Part shown: positions 16,072 to 25,060 of the stretch, piece after piece
Layout of the letters: every line of letters begins with the position of its first letter
Position numbering within the stretch: position 1 is the stretch's first letter
Origin: PALSA-612 sp963791225
Lineage (GTDB): Bacteria > Actinomycetota > Thermoleophilia > Gaiellales > Gaiellaceae
DNA length: 64,000 bases
Direction of reading: 5' to 3'
NCBI GenBank assembly: GCA_963791225.1
Contig: CAWBRV010000003.1
Location: forward strand, 1,240,001-1,304,000
Made by a program: the position numbers and the translations under genes
The notes under the pieces: model-generated
What the model was told of the DNA's origin: nothing
What the model saw: only the letters and a program-made list of their open reading frames with translations
The model's database searches: none

Positions 16072-17594
16072 GGCAGGAGCTCGTACGCCGGCAGCGTCAG
16101 GAACTCGACGAAGTCCGGGTCGAGCGCCACGCGCAGGAACAGGTCGGCGGCGGGCGCGTAGGCCTCCCCGAGCTGCTGCAGCTCGTCCGCGACGACGTGC
16201 TCGACCTGACTCCTCTCGACACGGCCGTGGCGGACCCATTGCCAGATCTGGGAGCGGGAGATCTCGGCCGTGGCGGCGTCCTCCATCAGGTTGTTGATTG
16301 CCGCCGCGCCGGTCCCTGCGAGCCAGGAGCCGATGTACTGGATCCCGACGGACACGTTCAGGCGGACACCGTCCTCGCTCACGAATCCCGGCGTCTCCGA
16401 GACTGCGAGCAGGGCGGCCGCGTCGACCGAGACGTCGTCCCGAAGCCTCGAGACCTGGTTCGGCCTGCCCGCGAGCACACGGTCGAACTCGGCTCTCGCC
16501 GTCGGGACGAGGTCGGGGTGGGCGACCCAGGTGCCGTCGAAGCCGTCGTTCGCCTCGCGGATCTTGTCGTCGGCCACCTTCTCCAGGGCGGCCTCGTTCA
16601 CGGCGGCATCGCGCCGCGAGGGGATGAAGGCCGCCATGCCCCCGATCGCGTGGGCGCCGCGGCGGTGGCACGTGGCGACGAGCAGCTCGGTGTACGCCCG
16701 CATGAACGGGACGGTCATGGTCACGAGCGCCCGATCGGGGAGGATGAAGTCCTCCCGGTCGCGGAACTTCTTGATCACGCTGAACATGTAGTCCCAGCGG
16801 CCGGCGTTGAGCCCGGACGAGTGCTCGCGCAGCTCGTACAGGATCTCCTCCATCTCGAACGCGGCCAGGATCGTCTCGATCAGGACCGTGGCGCGGATCG
16901 TCCCGCGCGGGATTCCGATCCGCTCCTGCGCGGCGACGAAGACCTCGTTCCACAGCCGCGCTTCGAGGTGGCTCTCGAGCTTCGGGAGGTAGAAGTACGG
17001 TCCCGAGCCGCGCTCGCCGAGCCGCTCGGCGCAGTGGAACACGTAGAGGCCGAGGTCGAACACGCTGGCGGAGATCGGCACACCGTCGACGAGCAGGTGC
17101 TTCTCGTGGAGGTGCCAGCCGCGCGGTCGCACGAGCAGCGTCGCGGTCTCCTCGTCGAGCGAGTACGACTTTTCGCCGGTGTCGAGCGAGATCGTGCGCT
17201 CGACGGCGTCGATCAGGTTCGCCTGGCCCTCGACGCAGTTCTGCCAAGTCGGCGAGTTCGCGTCCTCGAAGTCGGCCATGAATACGCGGGCACCCGAGTT
17301 GAGCGCGTTGATCACCATCTTGCGGTCGACCGGCCCGGTGATCTCGACGCGGCGATCCTGGAGGTCTGCGGGCGTCTCGGCGACACGCCAGTCGCGGTCG
17401 TCGCGCACCGAGGCGGTGCCGGGCAGGAAGTCGGGCAGCTCGCCCGCCTCCAGCCGCGCCATCCGCTCCCCGCGGGCAGCGAGCAGCCTCGTGCGCTCCG
17501 GGTTGAAGTCGCGGTGCAGCCCGGCCACGAACGCGAGCGCCTCGTCGGTCAGCACACGATCGTCCCGGGCAGCGAGGATCTCGACCCCCTGCAT
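16068..17594 (-). CDS. aceB: Malate synthase A
   Basis: The 508-aa enzyme condenses glyoxylate with acetyl-CoA to malate. The family signature GRWDYMFSVIKKFRD is present near residue 265, along with FMADFEDANSPTW and the N-terminal segment DREIL-like region LTDEALAFVAGLHRDF. Length fits isoform A (about 530 aa) and not the longer GlcB form. The start ATG 17594 (M-Q-G-V-E-I-L) leads into family homology within about ten residues. The open frame extends far upstream, but that part is the complement of the dipeptidase and glycolate oxidase genes. Glycolate oxidase genes nearby (glcDEF) produce its substrate glyoxylate, so the region supports growth on glycolate or C2 compounds. No isocitrate lyase is in the window. 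Confidence 0.92.
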   Translation of the reverse strand: MQGVEILAARDDRVLTDEALAFVAGLHRDFNPERTRLLAARGERMARLEAGELPDFLPGTASVRDDRDWRVAETPADLQDRRVEITGPVDRKMVINALNSGARVFMADFEDANSPTWQNCVEGQANLIDAVERTISLDTGEKSYSLDEETATLLVRPRGWHLHEKHLLVDGVPISASVFDLGLYVFHCAERLGERGSGPYFYLPKLESHLEARLWNEVFVAAQERIGIPRGTIRATVLIETILAAFEMEEILYELREHSSGLNAGRWDYMFSVIKKFRDREDFILPDRALVTMTVPFMRAYTELLVATCHRRGAHAIGGMAAFIPSRRDAAVNEAALEKVADDKIREANDGFDGTWVAHPDLVPTARAEFDRVLAGRPNQVSRLRDDVSVDAAALLAVSETPGFVSEDGVRLNVSVGIQYIGSWLAGTGAAAINNLMEDAATAEISRSQIWQWVRHGRVERSQVEHVVADELQQLGEAYAPAADLFLRVALDPDFVEFLTLPAYELLP

Positions 17595-18641
17595 GTGCGA
17601 GCATCGTATTCCTTGTCCACTTCTCCCTGGATTGCCGACGCGCACGTCGACCTGCTGCTCGAGCTCGCCGCCCGGAGCAGGAACGGAGAGGAGAATCCGT
17701 TTGCCGAGCACTGGCTGCCGTCGTTCCGCGCGGGCGGCGTCCGGCTCCAGGTATGTCCGATCTACGTCGAGGGCGACCTCGTGCCCGACGGGGCGCTGCG
17801 GTCGGCGCTTCGGCTCGCGGGCGCGTTCCACGAAGCGGTGCGCGACAACCCGGACAACGCCTTTCAGGTGACGTCGGCGGCCGGGCTGGACGAGGCCGAG
17901 GCCGGGGAGCGAGTCGGGCTGATGCTCTCGCTCGAGGGGACCGAGGCGCTCGGCAGCAGCGCGGAGCTGATCGAGGCATTCTGGGCGTTCGGGGTGCGGA
18001 TGGTCGGCCTGACGTGGGCGCGGCGGAACGCGTTCGCCGACGGCTCCGGCGAGCCCAGTCCCGGCGGGCTCAGCCTGCTCGGATGCGAACTCGTCGACCG
18101 GCTGCTCGCCCTCGACTGCGCGATCGACCTCGCGCACGCGTCGGAGCGGACGTTCGCAGACGTACTCGACCGAGCCGGCGACGACGCGGCGCTGATCGTC
18201 AGCCACACCTGCTGTCGCGCGGTCCGGGACACGCCGCGCAACACCTCGGACGACCAGTTGCGCGCGATCGGCGAGCGCGACGGCGTCGTCGGGATCATGG
18301 CGCTCGCCTCCGCAGTCGACCCGGCGCGATACGACCTCGAGCGCTATCTCGACCACGTCGAGCACGCGGTGTCGGTCGCCGGGGTGGAGCACGTCTGCGT
18401 CGGCGGCGACTTCATGGCGCAGCTCGTCCGCTCGGGCACGGTCACGATCACGCCCCGCGAGCTGGCGACGCTCCCGCCCGGTTTCGAGCCGGGTACGCCC
18501 GTCACCGGCCTCGAGGGCCCGCAGGACTATCCCGCGGTCGCCGAGGGCCTCCGCCGCCGCGGCCACGACGACGCGACGATCGCCGCGCTCCTTCACGGCA
18601 ACCTGCTGCGGTTCCTGCGCCGCGCGCTGCCGACGACCTAG
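17595..18641 (+). CDS. Membrane dipeptidase (renal dipeptidase) family protein, peptidase M19
   Basis: The zinc dipeptidase-like protein is 348 aa from GTG 17595, or 342 aa from TTG 17613. The metal-binding opening is DAHVDLL (classical DGHNDL), with the later ligands LEGTEAL, DLAHASERTFADVL and IVSHTCCRAV. The bridging Glu and two His are visible, with the first His-x-Asp pair kept. The C-terminal HDDATIAALLHGNLLRFL matches the family end. Members cleave dipeptides, including D-amino-acid-containing ones and cysteinyl-glycine. No signal peptide is apparent. It is divergent from malate synthase with essentially no intergenic DNA if GTG 17595 is used, so the TTG start is a serious alternative. 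Confidence 0.83.
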   Translation: MRASYSLSTSPWIADAHVDLLLELAARSRNGEENPFAEHWLPSFRAGGVRLQVCPIYVEGDLVPDGALRSALRLAGAFHEAVRDNPDNAFQVTSAAGLDEAEAGERVGLMLSLEGTEALGSSAELIEAFWAFGVRMVGLTWARRNAFADGSGEPSPGGLSLLGCELVDRLLALDCAIDLAHASERTFADVLDRAGDDAALIVSHTCCRAVRDTPRNTSDDQLRAIGERDGVVGIMALASAVDPARYDLERYLDHVEHAVSVAGVEHVCVGGDFMAQLVRSGTVTITPRELATLPPGFEPGTPVTGLEGPQDYPAVAEGLRRRGHDDATIAALLHGNLLRFLRRALPTT

Positions 18642-18664
18642 CCTCGCAGTCGAGGCGGTGTCCG

Positions 18665-18677
18665 AGGGACAGTCCCT
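18665..18677. repeat. Dispersed palindromic repeat, copy 1 (AGGGACAGTCCCT)
   Basis: This 13-bp core palindrome lies in the 119-bp gap between the dipeptidase and glcD genes. It is the complement-centre variant of the same motif seen at 27526, 35666 and 40209. The repeat does not form part of a terminator with a T-run. Confidence 0.6.
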
Positions 18678-18760
18678 GAACGCGGGTGTGACGCGGGTCG
18701 CGCCGCTTCCGCGCAGCCGGCGCTGCCGATTTCGGGAGCCGGCGCCGTTAGAGTCAGCGC

Positions 18761-20216
18761 ATGCCGCTCCCGGACGGGTTTCTGGGCGCCGTCGAGTCCG
18801 CGCTGCCGGCCGACGCGATCCTGTCCGCGCCCGAGGATCTCCGCACGTACGAGTGCGACGGGTTGACCGGCCGGCGGGTGCTGCCGGCGGTCGTCTGCCT
18901 TGCGGAGACGACCGAGCACGTCCAGGCCGTCGTGCGCGCGTGCAACCGGCACGGGATCCCCTTCGTCGCGCGCGGCGCAGGAACCGGCCTGTCCGGCGGT
19001 GCACTGCCGGTCGCCGAAGGCGTCGTGATCTCGCTGGCGCGCATGAACCGCGTGCTCGACGATCGACCTCGACTCGCAGCGGATCGTCGTCCAGCCGGGC
19101 GTCACCAATCTCCAGGTGACCGAGGCGGTCGCCGCCGACGGCCTCTACTACGCGCCCGACCCGTCCAGCCAGCAGGTGTGCACGATCGGCGGCAACGTCG
19201 CGGAGAACTCCGGGGGCGCCCACTGCCTGAAGCACGGGTTCACCGTCAACCACGTGACCGGGCTCACGGTCGTACTGCCCGACGGTGAGGTCGTCACGCT
19301 CGGCGGCCGCGGGCTCGACACGCCCGGCCCGGACGTGCTCGGTGTCTTCGTCGGCTCGGAGGGGACGCTCGGTATCGCCACCGAGATCACGCTCCGGCTC
19401 CTCCGTCGGCCCGAGGCGGTGGTCACGCAGCTCGCGGCCTTCGACTCGACCGACCACGCGGGCGGGGCCGTCTCCGACATCATCGCGGCGCGCATCCTTC
19501 CGGCCGCCATCGAGATGATGGACCGGCTGACGATCGAGGCCGCCGAGGCGGCCGTCCACGCGGGTTATCCGGAGGCCGGCGCGATCCTGATCGTCGAGCT
19601 CGACGGTGTCCCGGCACAGGTCGAGGAAGACCTGGAGACGCTCGACCGTATCTGCCGTGAGAACGGCGCCTTCGAGATCCGCACTGCTGCCGACGCTGCC
19701 GAGCGTGCGCTCCTCTGGAAGGGCCGCAAGTCCGCCTTCGGCGCCATGGGCCGCGTCAGCCAGAGCTACTACGTCCAGGACGGCGTCGTCCCGCGCACGA
19801 AGCTCCCGGAGGTGCTGCGCCGGATCGCCGAGCTCGAGCGCGAGTACGGCCTTCGCGTCGGCAACGTGTTCCACGCCGGCGACGGCAACCTGCATCCACT
19901 CGTCCTCTACGACGAGCACGTGCCGGGCGAGGCCGAAAGCGCCCGCGAGCTCGCCGAGGCGATCCTCGTCGCCTGCATCGACGCGGGCGGCTCGCTGACG
20001 GGCGAGCACGGCGTCGGCACCGACAAGGCCTGCGCGATGCCGCTCATGTTCGGCGAGGACGATCTCGCGGTCATGCAGCGGCTGCGGGGCGCCTTCGACC
20101 CGGCCGGGCTCGCCAATCCGGGCAAGCTGTTCCCGACACCACGCCTGTGCGGCGAGGTGCCCGGCCCCTACCGCCAGCATCCGCTCGAGAGGGCAGGCCT
20201 TGTCGAGCGTTTCTGA
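18761..20216 (+). pseudogene. glcD: Glycolate oxidase FAD-linked subunit GlcD, interrupted by one frameshift
   Basis: GlcD is the FAD flavoprotein that oxidises glycolate to glyoxylate. The N-terminal part (18761 to about 19060) has the FAD PP-loop VARGAGTGLSGGALP. The second part (from about 19060 to 20216) continues exactly where the first stops making sense (VVQPGVTNLQVTEAV, then GGNVAENSGG), and runs to a complete C-terminus with NVFHAGDGNLHPLVL and GEHGVG. The break lies at 19058-19061: removing one base from CTCGACGATC restores the expected L-E-I-D-L. Nothing else in the gene is damaged. Either the gene is freshly inactivated or there is an extra base in the assembly; I favour the latter. 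The intact protein would be about 484 aa. Confidence 0.85.
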
Positions 20217-21012
20217 CGGCCCACTCGACCGGATCCTCGAGCACGAGGCGGGCGACCTCACGTGCACCGTGGAGGCCGGCATCCGCCTGTCCGCCCTCCG
20301 GGAGGCGCTCGCCCCGCACGGGCAGATGCTCGCACTCGACCCGCCCGGTGACCCGACCGTCGGCGCCTGCGTCGCGGCGAACCTGTCCGGGCCGCGGCGT
20401 CACCGCTACGGGTCGATGCGCGATCTCGTCATCGGAGCGACAGTGGTGCTCGGCGACGGCACCGTGGCGAGCTCGGGCGGCAAGGTGGTGAAGAACGTCG
20501 CCGGCTACGACCTCGCGAAGCTCTTCTGCGGGTCGGAGGGCCGGCTCGGGCGGATCGTGCGGGTCGCGCTCCGGCTGCACCCGGTTCCCGAAGCGAGCGC
20601 GACGGTGATCGCTCCGGCCGAGGCGGCGAACGCGCTCGCCGTCCTCCGCTCGACGCTCGTTCCGAGCGCCGTCGACGTCCACTGGCCGGGCCGGCTCGCT
20701 CTGCTCTTCGAAGGCTCGGTGCGCGCTGTGGCCACGCAGGTGGCTGCCGCTCGGGAGCTCGTCGGCGCGGAGCCTGCCGGCGAGGAGGTCTGGGCGGACG
20801 CCGCGGAGCGGCAGGCCGGGGCGGGAGGACGGATCTCGTTCGCGCCGGGCTCGCTGGGACACGTGCTGGCCGCCGAGGACGAGGCGATCGTGCGCGTCGC
20901 CGCCGGCGTCGCCTACGTGCCGCACCAGGTGCCCGACCCGCGCGACCCCGTCGAGATCGCGCTCGTCGAGCGGATCCGCGCCGCGTTCGATCCCGACGGG
21001 GTGCTCGTCTGA
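20200..21012 (+). CDS. glcE: Glycolate oxidase FAD-binding subunit GlcE, short N-terminus
   Basis: The protein is 270 aa from TTG 20200, which overlaps the end of glcD by 17 bp. It has the FAD_binding_4 features LTCTVEAGIRLSALREAL, TVGACVAANLSGPRRHRYGS and GGKVVKNVAGYDLAKLFCGS, as in E. coli GlcE (about 350 aa). The usual first 45-55 residues, which carry the PP-loop-like segment, are missing, because the homology begins at once with L-D-R-I-L-E-H-E. There is no room for them, since glcD ends normally just upstream. The C-terminus is also shorter than in E. coli. It may be a shortened lineage form or the product of an internal deletion. glcF follows with a 1-bp overlap. Confidence 0.83.
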   Translation: MSSVSDGPLDRILEHEAGDLTCTVEAGIRLSALREALAPHGQMLALDPPGDPTVGACVAANLSGPRRHRYGSMRDLVIGATVVLGDGTVASSGGKVVKNVAGYDLAKLFCGSEGRLGRIVRVALRLHPVPEASATVIAPAEAANALAVLRSTLVPSAVDVHWPGRLALLFEGSVRAVATQVAAARELVGAEPAGEEVWADAAERQAGAGGRISFAPGSLGHVLAAEDEAIVRVAAGVAYVPHQVPDPRDPVEIALVERIRAAFDPDGVLV

Positions 21013-22220
21013 TGGCCATCGACCAGGCGCTGATCGACGACTGCGTCCACTGCGGCTTCTGCCTGCCGACCTGCCCGACCTACGGGCCGCTGTGGCAGCA
21101 GGAGATGGACTCGCCGCGCGGCCGGATCTGGCTGATGAAGGGCCTCGCCGAGGGCACCCTCGAGCTGACGGACACGGTCGTCGAGCACTTCGACCGCTGC
21201 CTCGGCTGCATGGCCTGCGTCACGTCGTGCCCGTCTGGCGTCAAGTACGACCGCCTGATCGAGCAGACCCGCGAGCTGATCGAGACAAGCCACGACCGTG
21301 CACCCGACGACTGGCTCGTCCGCGCGCTCGTCTTCTCGGTCTTCCCCCATCCTCGGCGGATGCGCGCCGCGCTCGCACTCGCTCCGCTCGGGCGCCACCT
21401 GCCGATGCCCGGCTTCCTGCGGCCGCTCGTCGAGCTCGCGCCGCCTTGGCGTGCGCAGGAGCATCCGCCCGAGCTGACGCCCGCACTGGGCGAGTCGCGC
21501 GGCCGGGTCGGCCTCCTGCTCGGCTGCGTCCAGCGGGTCCTGTTCGACGACGTCAACGCCGCCACGGCCCGCGTGCTCGCCGCCGAGGGCTACGAGGTCG
21601 TCGCGCCGGCGAGCCAGCAGTGCTGCGGCGCGCTCCACCTGCACGCGGGGAGGCGGGCGGAGGGCCACGCGCGCGCCCACCGGCTCGCCGAGGACCTGCG
21701 TGCTGCCGGCGCGGACCGCATCGTCGTCAACGCGGCCGGCTGCGGCTCGCACCTCAAGGACGCGGCGCTCGATCTCCCCGTCGTGGACGTGTCCGAGTTG
21801 CTCGCCGAGGCGGAGCCGCGCGCCGTGCGGAAGGAGCTCGAGCTCCGCGTCGCCTTCCAGGATTCCTGCCACCTCCTCCACGCCCAGGGCGTGCAGGCGC
21901 AGCCGCGCGACCTCCTGCGCTCGATCCCCGGCCTCGAGCTCGCCGAGCCCGCCGAGGCGCCGATCTGCTGCGGCAGCGCGGGGATCTACAACGTCGTCCA
22001 GCCTGAGGCTGCCGGCGAGCTCGGCAAGCGCAAGGCCCGCTACGTGGCCGCGACGGGGGCGGACGTCTATGCGAGCGCGAATCCCGGCTGCCTCGTCCAG
22101 GTCTCGGCCGCGCTCCGCCGGGCCGGAGAGGCGCGACCCACTCTGCATCCGGTCGAGCTCCTGGACGCGTCGATCACCGGCGTCCCGGCTCGAGACCTCT
22201 TGCGCTCGGCCCGCCGGTAG
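21012..22220 (+). CDS. glcF: Glycolate oxidase iron-sulfur subunit GlcF
   Basis: This 402-aa electron-transfer subunit of glycolate oxidase has two N-terminal [4Fe-4S] motifs: CVHCGFCLPTCPTY (about residue 11) and CLGCMACVTSCPSG (about 63). Two CCG domains follow, around SQQCCGALHLHAGR (about 205) and APICCGSAGIYNVV (about 320), each with its upstream Cys (GLLLGCVQ, VAFQDSCHLLHAQG). All expected cysteines are present. The ATG shares a base with the glcE stop (TGATG). With glcD and glcE it forms a complex passing electrons from glycolate to the respiratory chain. The gene is fully intact, which argues against decay of the operon as a whole. Confidence 0.93.
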   Translation: MAIDQALIDDCVHCGFCLPTCPTYGPLWQQEMDSPRGRIWLMKGLAEGTLELTDTVVEHFDRCLGCMACVTSCPSGVKYDRLIEQTRELIETSHDRAPDDWLVRALVFSVFPHPRRMRAALALAPLGRHLPMPGFLRPLVELAPPWRAQEHPPELTPALGESRGRVGLLLGCVQRVLFDDVNAATARVLAAEGYEVVAPASQQCCGALHLHAGRRAEGHARAHRLAEDLRAAGADRIVVNAAGCGSHLKDAALDLPVVDVSELLAEAEPRAVRKELELRVAFQDSCHLLHAQGVQAQPRDLLRSIPGLELAEPAEAPICCGSAGIYNVVQPEAAGELGKRKARYVAATGADVYASANPGCLVQVSAALRRAGEARPTLHPVELLDASITGVPARDLLRSARR

Positions 22221-22260
22221 TCGGTTATCCTCGGCTCTCCACGCCGGGAGGAGAGCAACC

Positions 22261-22725
22261 ATGAAGCAGATCGCCGTGACCGTCAACGGCCAGCGCCATG
22301 AGGCGGAGGTCGAGCCGAGGCAGCTTCTCGTCTACTTCCTGCGTGAGCAGCTGCGACTCACCGGAACCAACGTCGGGTGCGACACGTCGTCGTGCGGCTC
22401 GTGCACCGTGCTGCTGGACGGCGAGTCGGTGAAGTCGTGCACGCTCCTCGCCGTCCAGGCGGACGGGCGCGAGGTGACGACGATCGAGGGGCTCGCCGAC
22501 AACGGCACCTTCCATCCCGTCCAGCAGGCCTTCCACGAGCATCACGCGCTCCAGTGCGGCTTCTGCACGCCGGGCATGGTCCTGGCGGCGGTGTCCTATC
22601 TGGAGGAGAACCCGAAGCCGACAGAGGCCGAGGTGCGGCTCGCGCTCGAGGGCAACCTCTGCCGCTGCACCGGGTACCACAACATCGTCAAGGCCATACT
22701 CGCCGCCTCCGGGGCCGAGGTATGA
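22261..22725 (+). CDS. [2Fe-2S] small subunit of a CO-dehydrogenase-like molybdenum hydroxylase
   Basis: The 154-aa protein has the plant-type ferredoxin motif GCDTSSCGSCTVLLDG (about residues 41-56) and a C-terminal helical domain with CGFCTPGM and CRCTGY, giving the eight cysteines of two [2Fe-2S] clusters. It passes electrons from the molybdopterin subunit to the FAD subunit. The start ATG 22261 follows GGGAGGAGAGCAACC. The gene order small-large-medium (S-L-M) differs from the classical coxMSL. Its stop overlaps the ATG of the large subunit. Length is normal for CoxS/CutS/XdhC-type subunits. Confidence 0.92.
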   Translation: MKQIAVTVNGQRHEAEVEPRQLLVYFLREQLRLTGTNVGCDTSSCGSCTVLLDGESVKSCTLLAVQADGREVTTIEGLADNGTFHPVQQAFHEHHALQCGFCTPGMVLAAVSYLEENPKPTEAEVRLALEGNLCRCTGYHNIVKAILAASGAEV

Positions 22726-25060
22726 CCGCAGTCGGGCAGGCGGTTCCGCGCAAGGAGGATGCACGGCTCCTCCAGGGCGAAGGCCGCTACGTCGACAACC
22801 TCACCTCGACGGGGATGGTGCACGCCTACCTCGTGCGCAGCCCCTACGCGCACGCCGTCCTGAAGAGCGTCGACGTGTCGAAGGCGCTCGACGCTCCGGG
22901 CGTCGTCGCCGCATTCACCGGTGCCGATCTCGCAGACGCGTGGCCGGGCGGGCTTCCGTGCTTCTGGCCCGTCTCCGACGACATCGTGATGGTGAAGCAC
23001 CTGCCGCTCGCGACCGACAAGGCGCGCTTCGCGGGCGACGGCGTCGCGGTCGTCGTCGCCGAGAGCCGCGCAGCGGCCAAGGACGCCGCTGAGCTCGTCG
23101 ACGTCGAGTACGAGCCGCTCCCGGCCGTGACGGCCATCGAGGACGCGATCGCCGAGGGCGCGCCCGTCGTCCACGACGACGCCCCGGGCAATCGCGCCTA
23201 CACGTGGTCGCTCGTCACCGGCGATCCGGACAAGGTCTTCGCCGACGCGGCCGTGACGATCAAGGAGCGCTACCGCCAGCAGCGGCTGATCCCGACCGCG
23301 ATGGAGCCGCGCGGCGCGCTCTGCGAGGTGAACGCCTCCGGCGACGTCACGATCTGGACGGCGACGCAGGGGCCGCACATCATGCGCACGGCCTACACGC
23401 TCGTCCTCGGCATCCCCGAGGCGAAGATCCGCGTGATCGCGCCCGACGTCGGCGGCGGCTTCGGCTCCAAGCTCGACGTGTACGCCGAGGACGTGATCGT
23501 GATCGCCCTCGCGCAGAAGCTCGGCCGCCCGGTCAAGTGGACCGAGGAGCGCTCCGAGGGGAACGTGGCGACGATCCACGGCCGCGACGTGATCCAGGAG
23601 ATCGAGCTCGCCGCTACGGCGGAGGGCAAGATCACCGGGGTCCGCACGCGCCTGACCGCGGCGATGGGCGCCTACCTGCAGGCGGTGACGCCCGGCGTGC
23701 CGTTGCTCGGCGCCTGGCTCTACGCCGGCTGCTACGACGTCGAGGCCTACGACTTCCACTGCACGGGCGTGTTCACGAACACGACGCCGACCGACGCGTA
23801 CCGCGGCGCCGGCCGTCCCGAGGCCACGTACGCGATCGAGCGAGCGGTCGACGCGCTCGCCCGCAAGGTCGGCAAGGACCCGGTCGAGATCCGCCGGCTG
23901 AACTTCATCGACTCGTTCCCGGCCGACATCGCCGCCGGCCTGCAGATCGACTCCGGCGACTACCACGCCTCGCTCGACAAGGGCCTCGAGCTGCTCGACT
24001 ACGACGGCACGCGCGCCGAGCAGGAGCGGCGCCGGGCATCCGGCGACGTCGAAGCAGCTCGGCATCGGCTTCTCGACCTACGTCGAGATGTGCGGGCTCG
24101 CGCCTTCGAGGATTCTCGGCGCGCTGCGCTACGGCGCGGGCGGCTGGGAGTCGATCTCGCTCCGCGTCCTGCCGACGGGCACCGTGCAGATCATGTCCGG
24201 AACGACGCCGCACGGCCAGGGCCATGCGACCACGTTCAGCCAGATCGTCGCCGACCGGCTCGGCGTCGAGGTGGGAGACGTCGAATTCCTCTCCGGCGAC
24301 ACCGCGGTCGTCCCGACCGGTATGGACACCTACGGCAGCCGCAGCCTCCCCGTCGGCGGCGTCGCGCTCCACTTTGCGAGCGAGAAGGTCGTCGACAAGG
24401 CGCGGCTGATCGCGGCGCACCAGCTCGAGGTGTCCGCCGACGATCTCGAGTACGAAGCGGGCCGGTTCTCCGTCAAGGGCAGCCCCGACAAGGGCTTGCA
24501 CGTGAAGGAGATCGCCTTCCTCGCCTGGGCGGCGCACAACCTTCCGGACGGCATGGAGCCGGGCCTCGAGGCGAACTTCGTCTACGACCCGCCCGAACTT
24601 CTCCTGGCCCGCCGGCTGTCACATCGCGGTCGTCGAGGTCGACACCGAGACGGGCGACGTGCAGCTCGACCGCTACGTCGCGGTCGACGACGTCGGAAAC
24701 GTGATCAACCCGATGATCGTCGACGGCCAGGTGCACGGCGGCGTCGCGCAGGGAGTCGCACAGGCGCTCTGGGAGGAGGCGGTCTACGACGAGAGCGGCA
24801 CCCTCGTCACCGGCTCGCTGCTCAACTACCTCGTCCCGAGCGCGGCCGAGCTTCCCTCGTTCGAGCTCGACCGGACGGTGACGCCGAGCCCGACGAATCC
24901 GCTCGGCGTCAAGGGTGTGGGGGAGACCGGCGCGATCGCCTCGACGCCCGCTGTGGTCAACGCCGTCATCGACGCGCTCACGCCGTACGGCGTCACCGAC
25001 ATCGACATGCCCACGTCGCCGGAGCGAGTCTGGCGCGCGATCGAGGAGGCACGCTCATGA
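22722..25060 (+). pseudogene. Molybdopterin-binding large subunit of a form II CO-dehydrogenase-like hydroxylase, with two frameshifts
   Basis: The catalytic subunit would be about 778 aa. Three consecutive frames carry one continuous protein. Frame 1 (22722 to about 24049) starts KEDARLLQGEGRYVDN and includes VGGGFGSKLD and AYRGAGRPEA. Frame 2 (about 24049-24594) includes GIGFSTYVEMCG and SGTTPHGQGHAT. Frame 3 (about 24594-25060) includes HIAVVEVDTETGDV and GVKGVGETGAIA. Each junction is repaired by removing one base: near 24047-24049 (GGCGACGTCG) and near 24592-24595 (CCGCCCGAAC). The active-site loop AYRGAGR, instead of AYxCSFR, marks a form II enzyme whose substrate may not be CO. Single-base insertions with no other damage suggest assembly errors or very recent inactivation. 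Confidence 0.85.

Noticed and set aside
17595..20282. Extension of the malate synthase frame upstream of 17594 (minus strand)
   Set aside because: The part above 17594 is antisense to the dipeptidase and glycolate oxidase genes and shows no family homology. The malate synthase start ATG 17594 fits the family.
22722..25060. Classical form I carbon monoxide dehydrogenase
   Set aside because: The active-site loop is AYRGAGR and not AYxCSFR, so assignment to CO oxidation is not justified.
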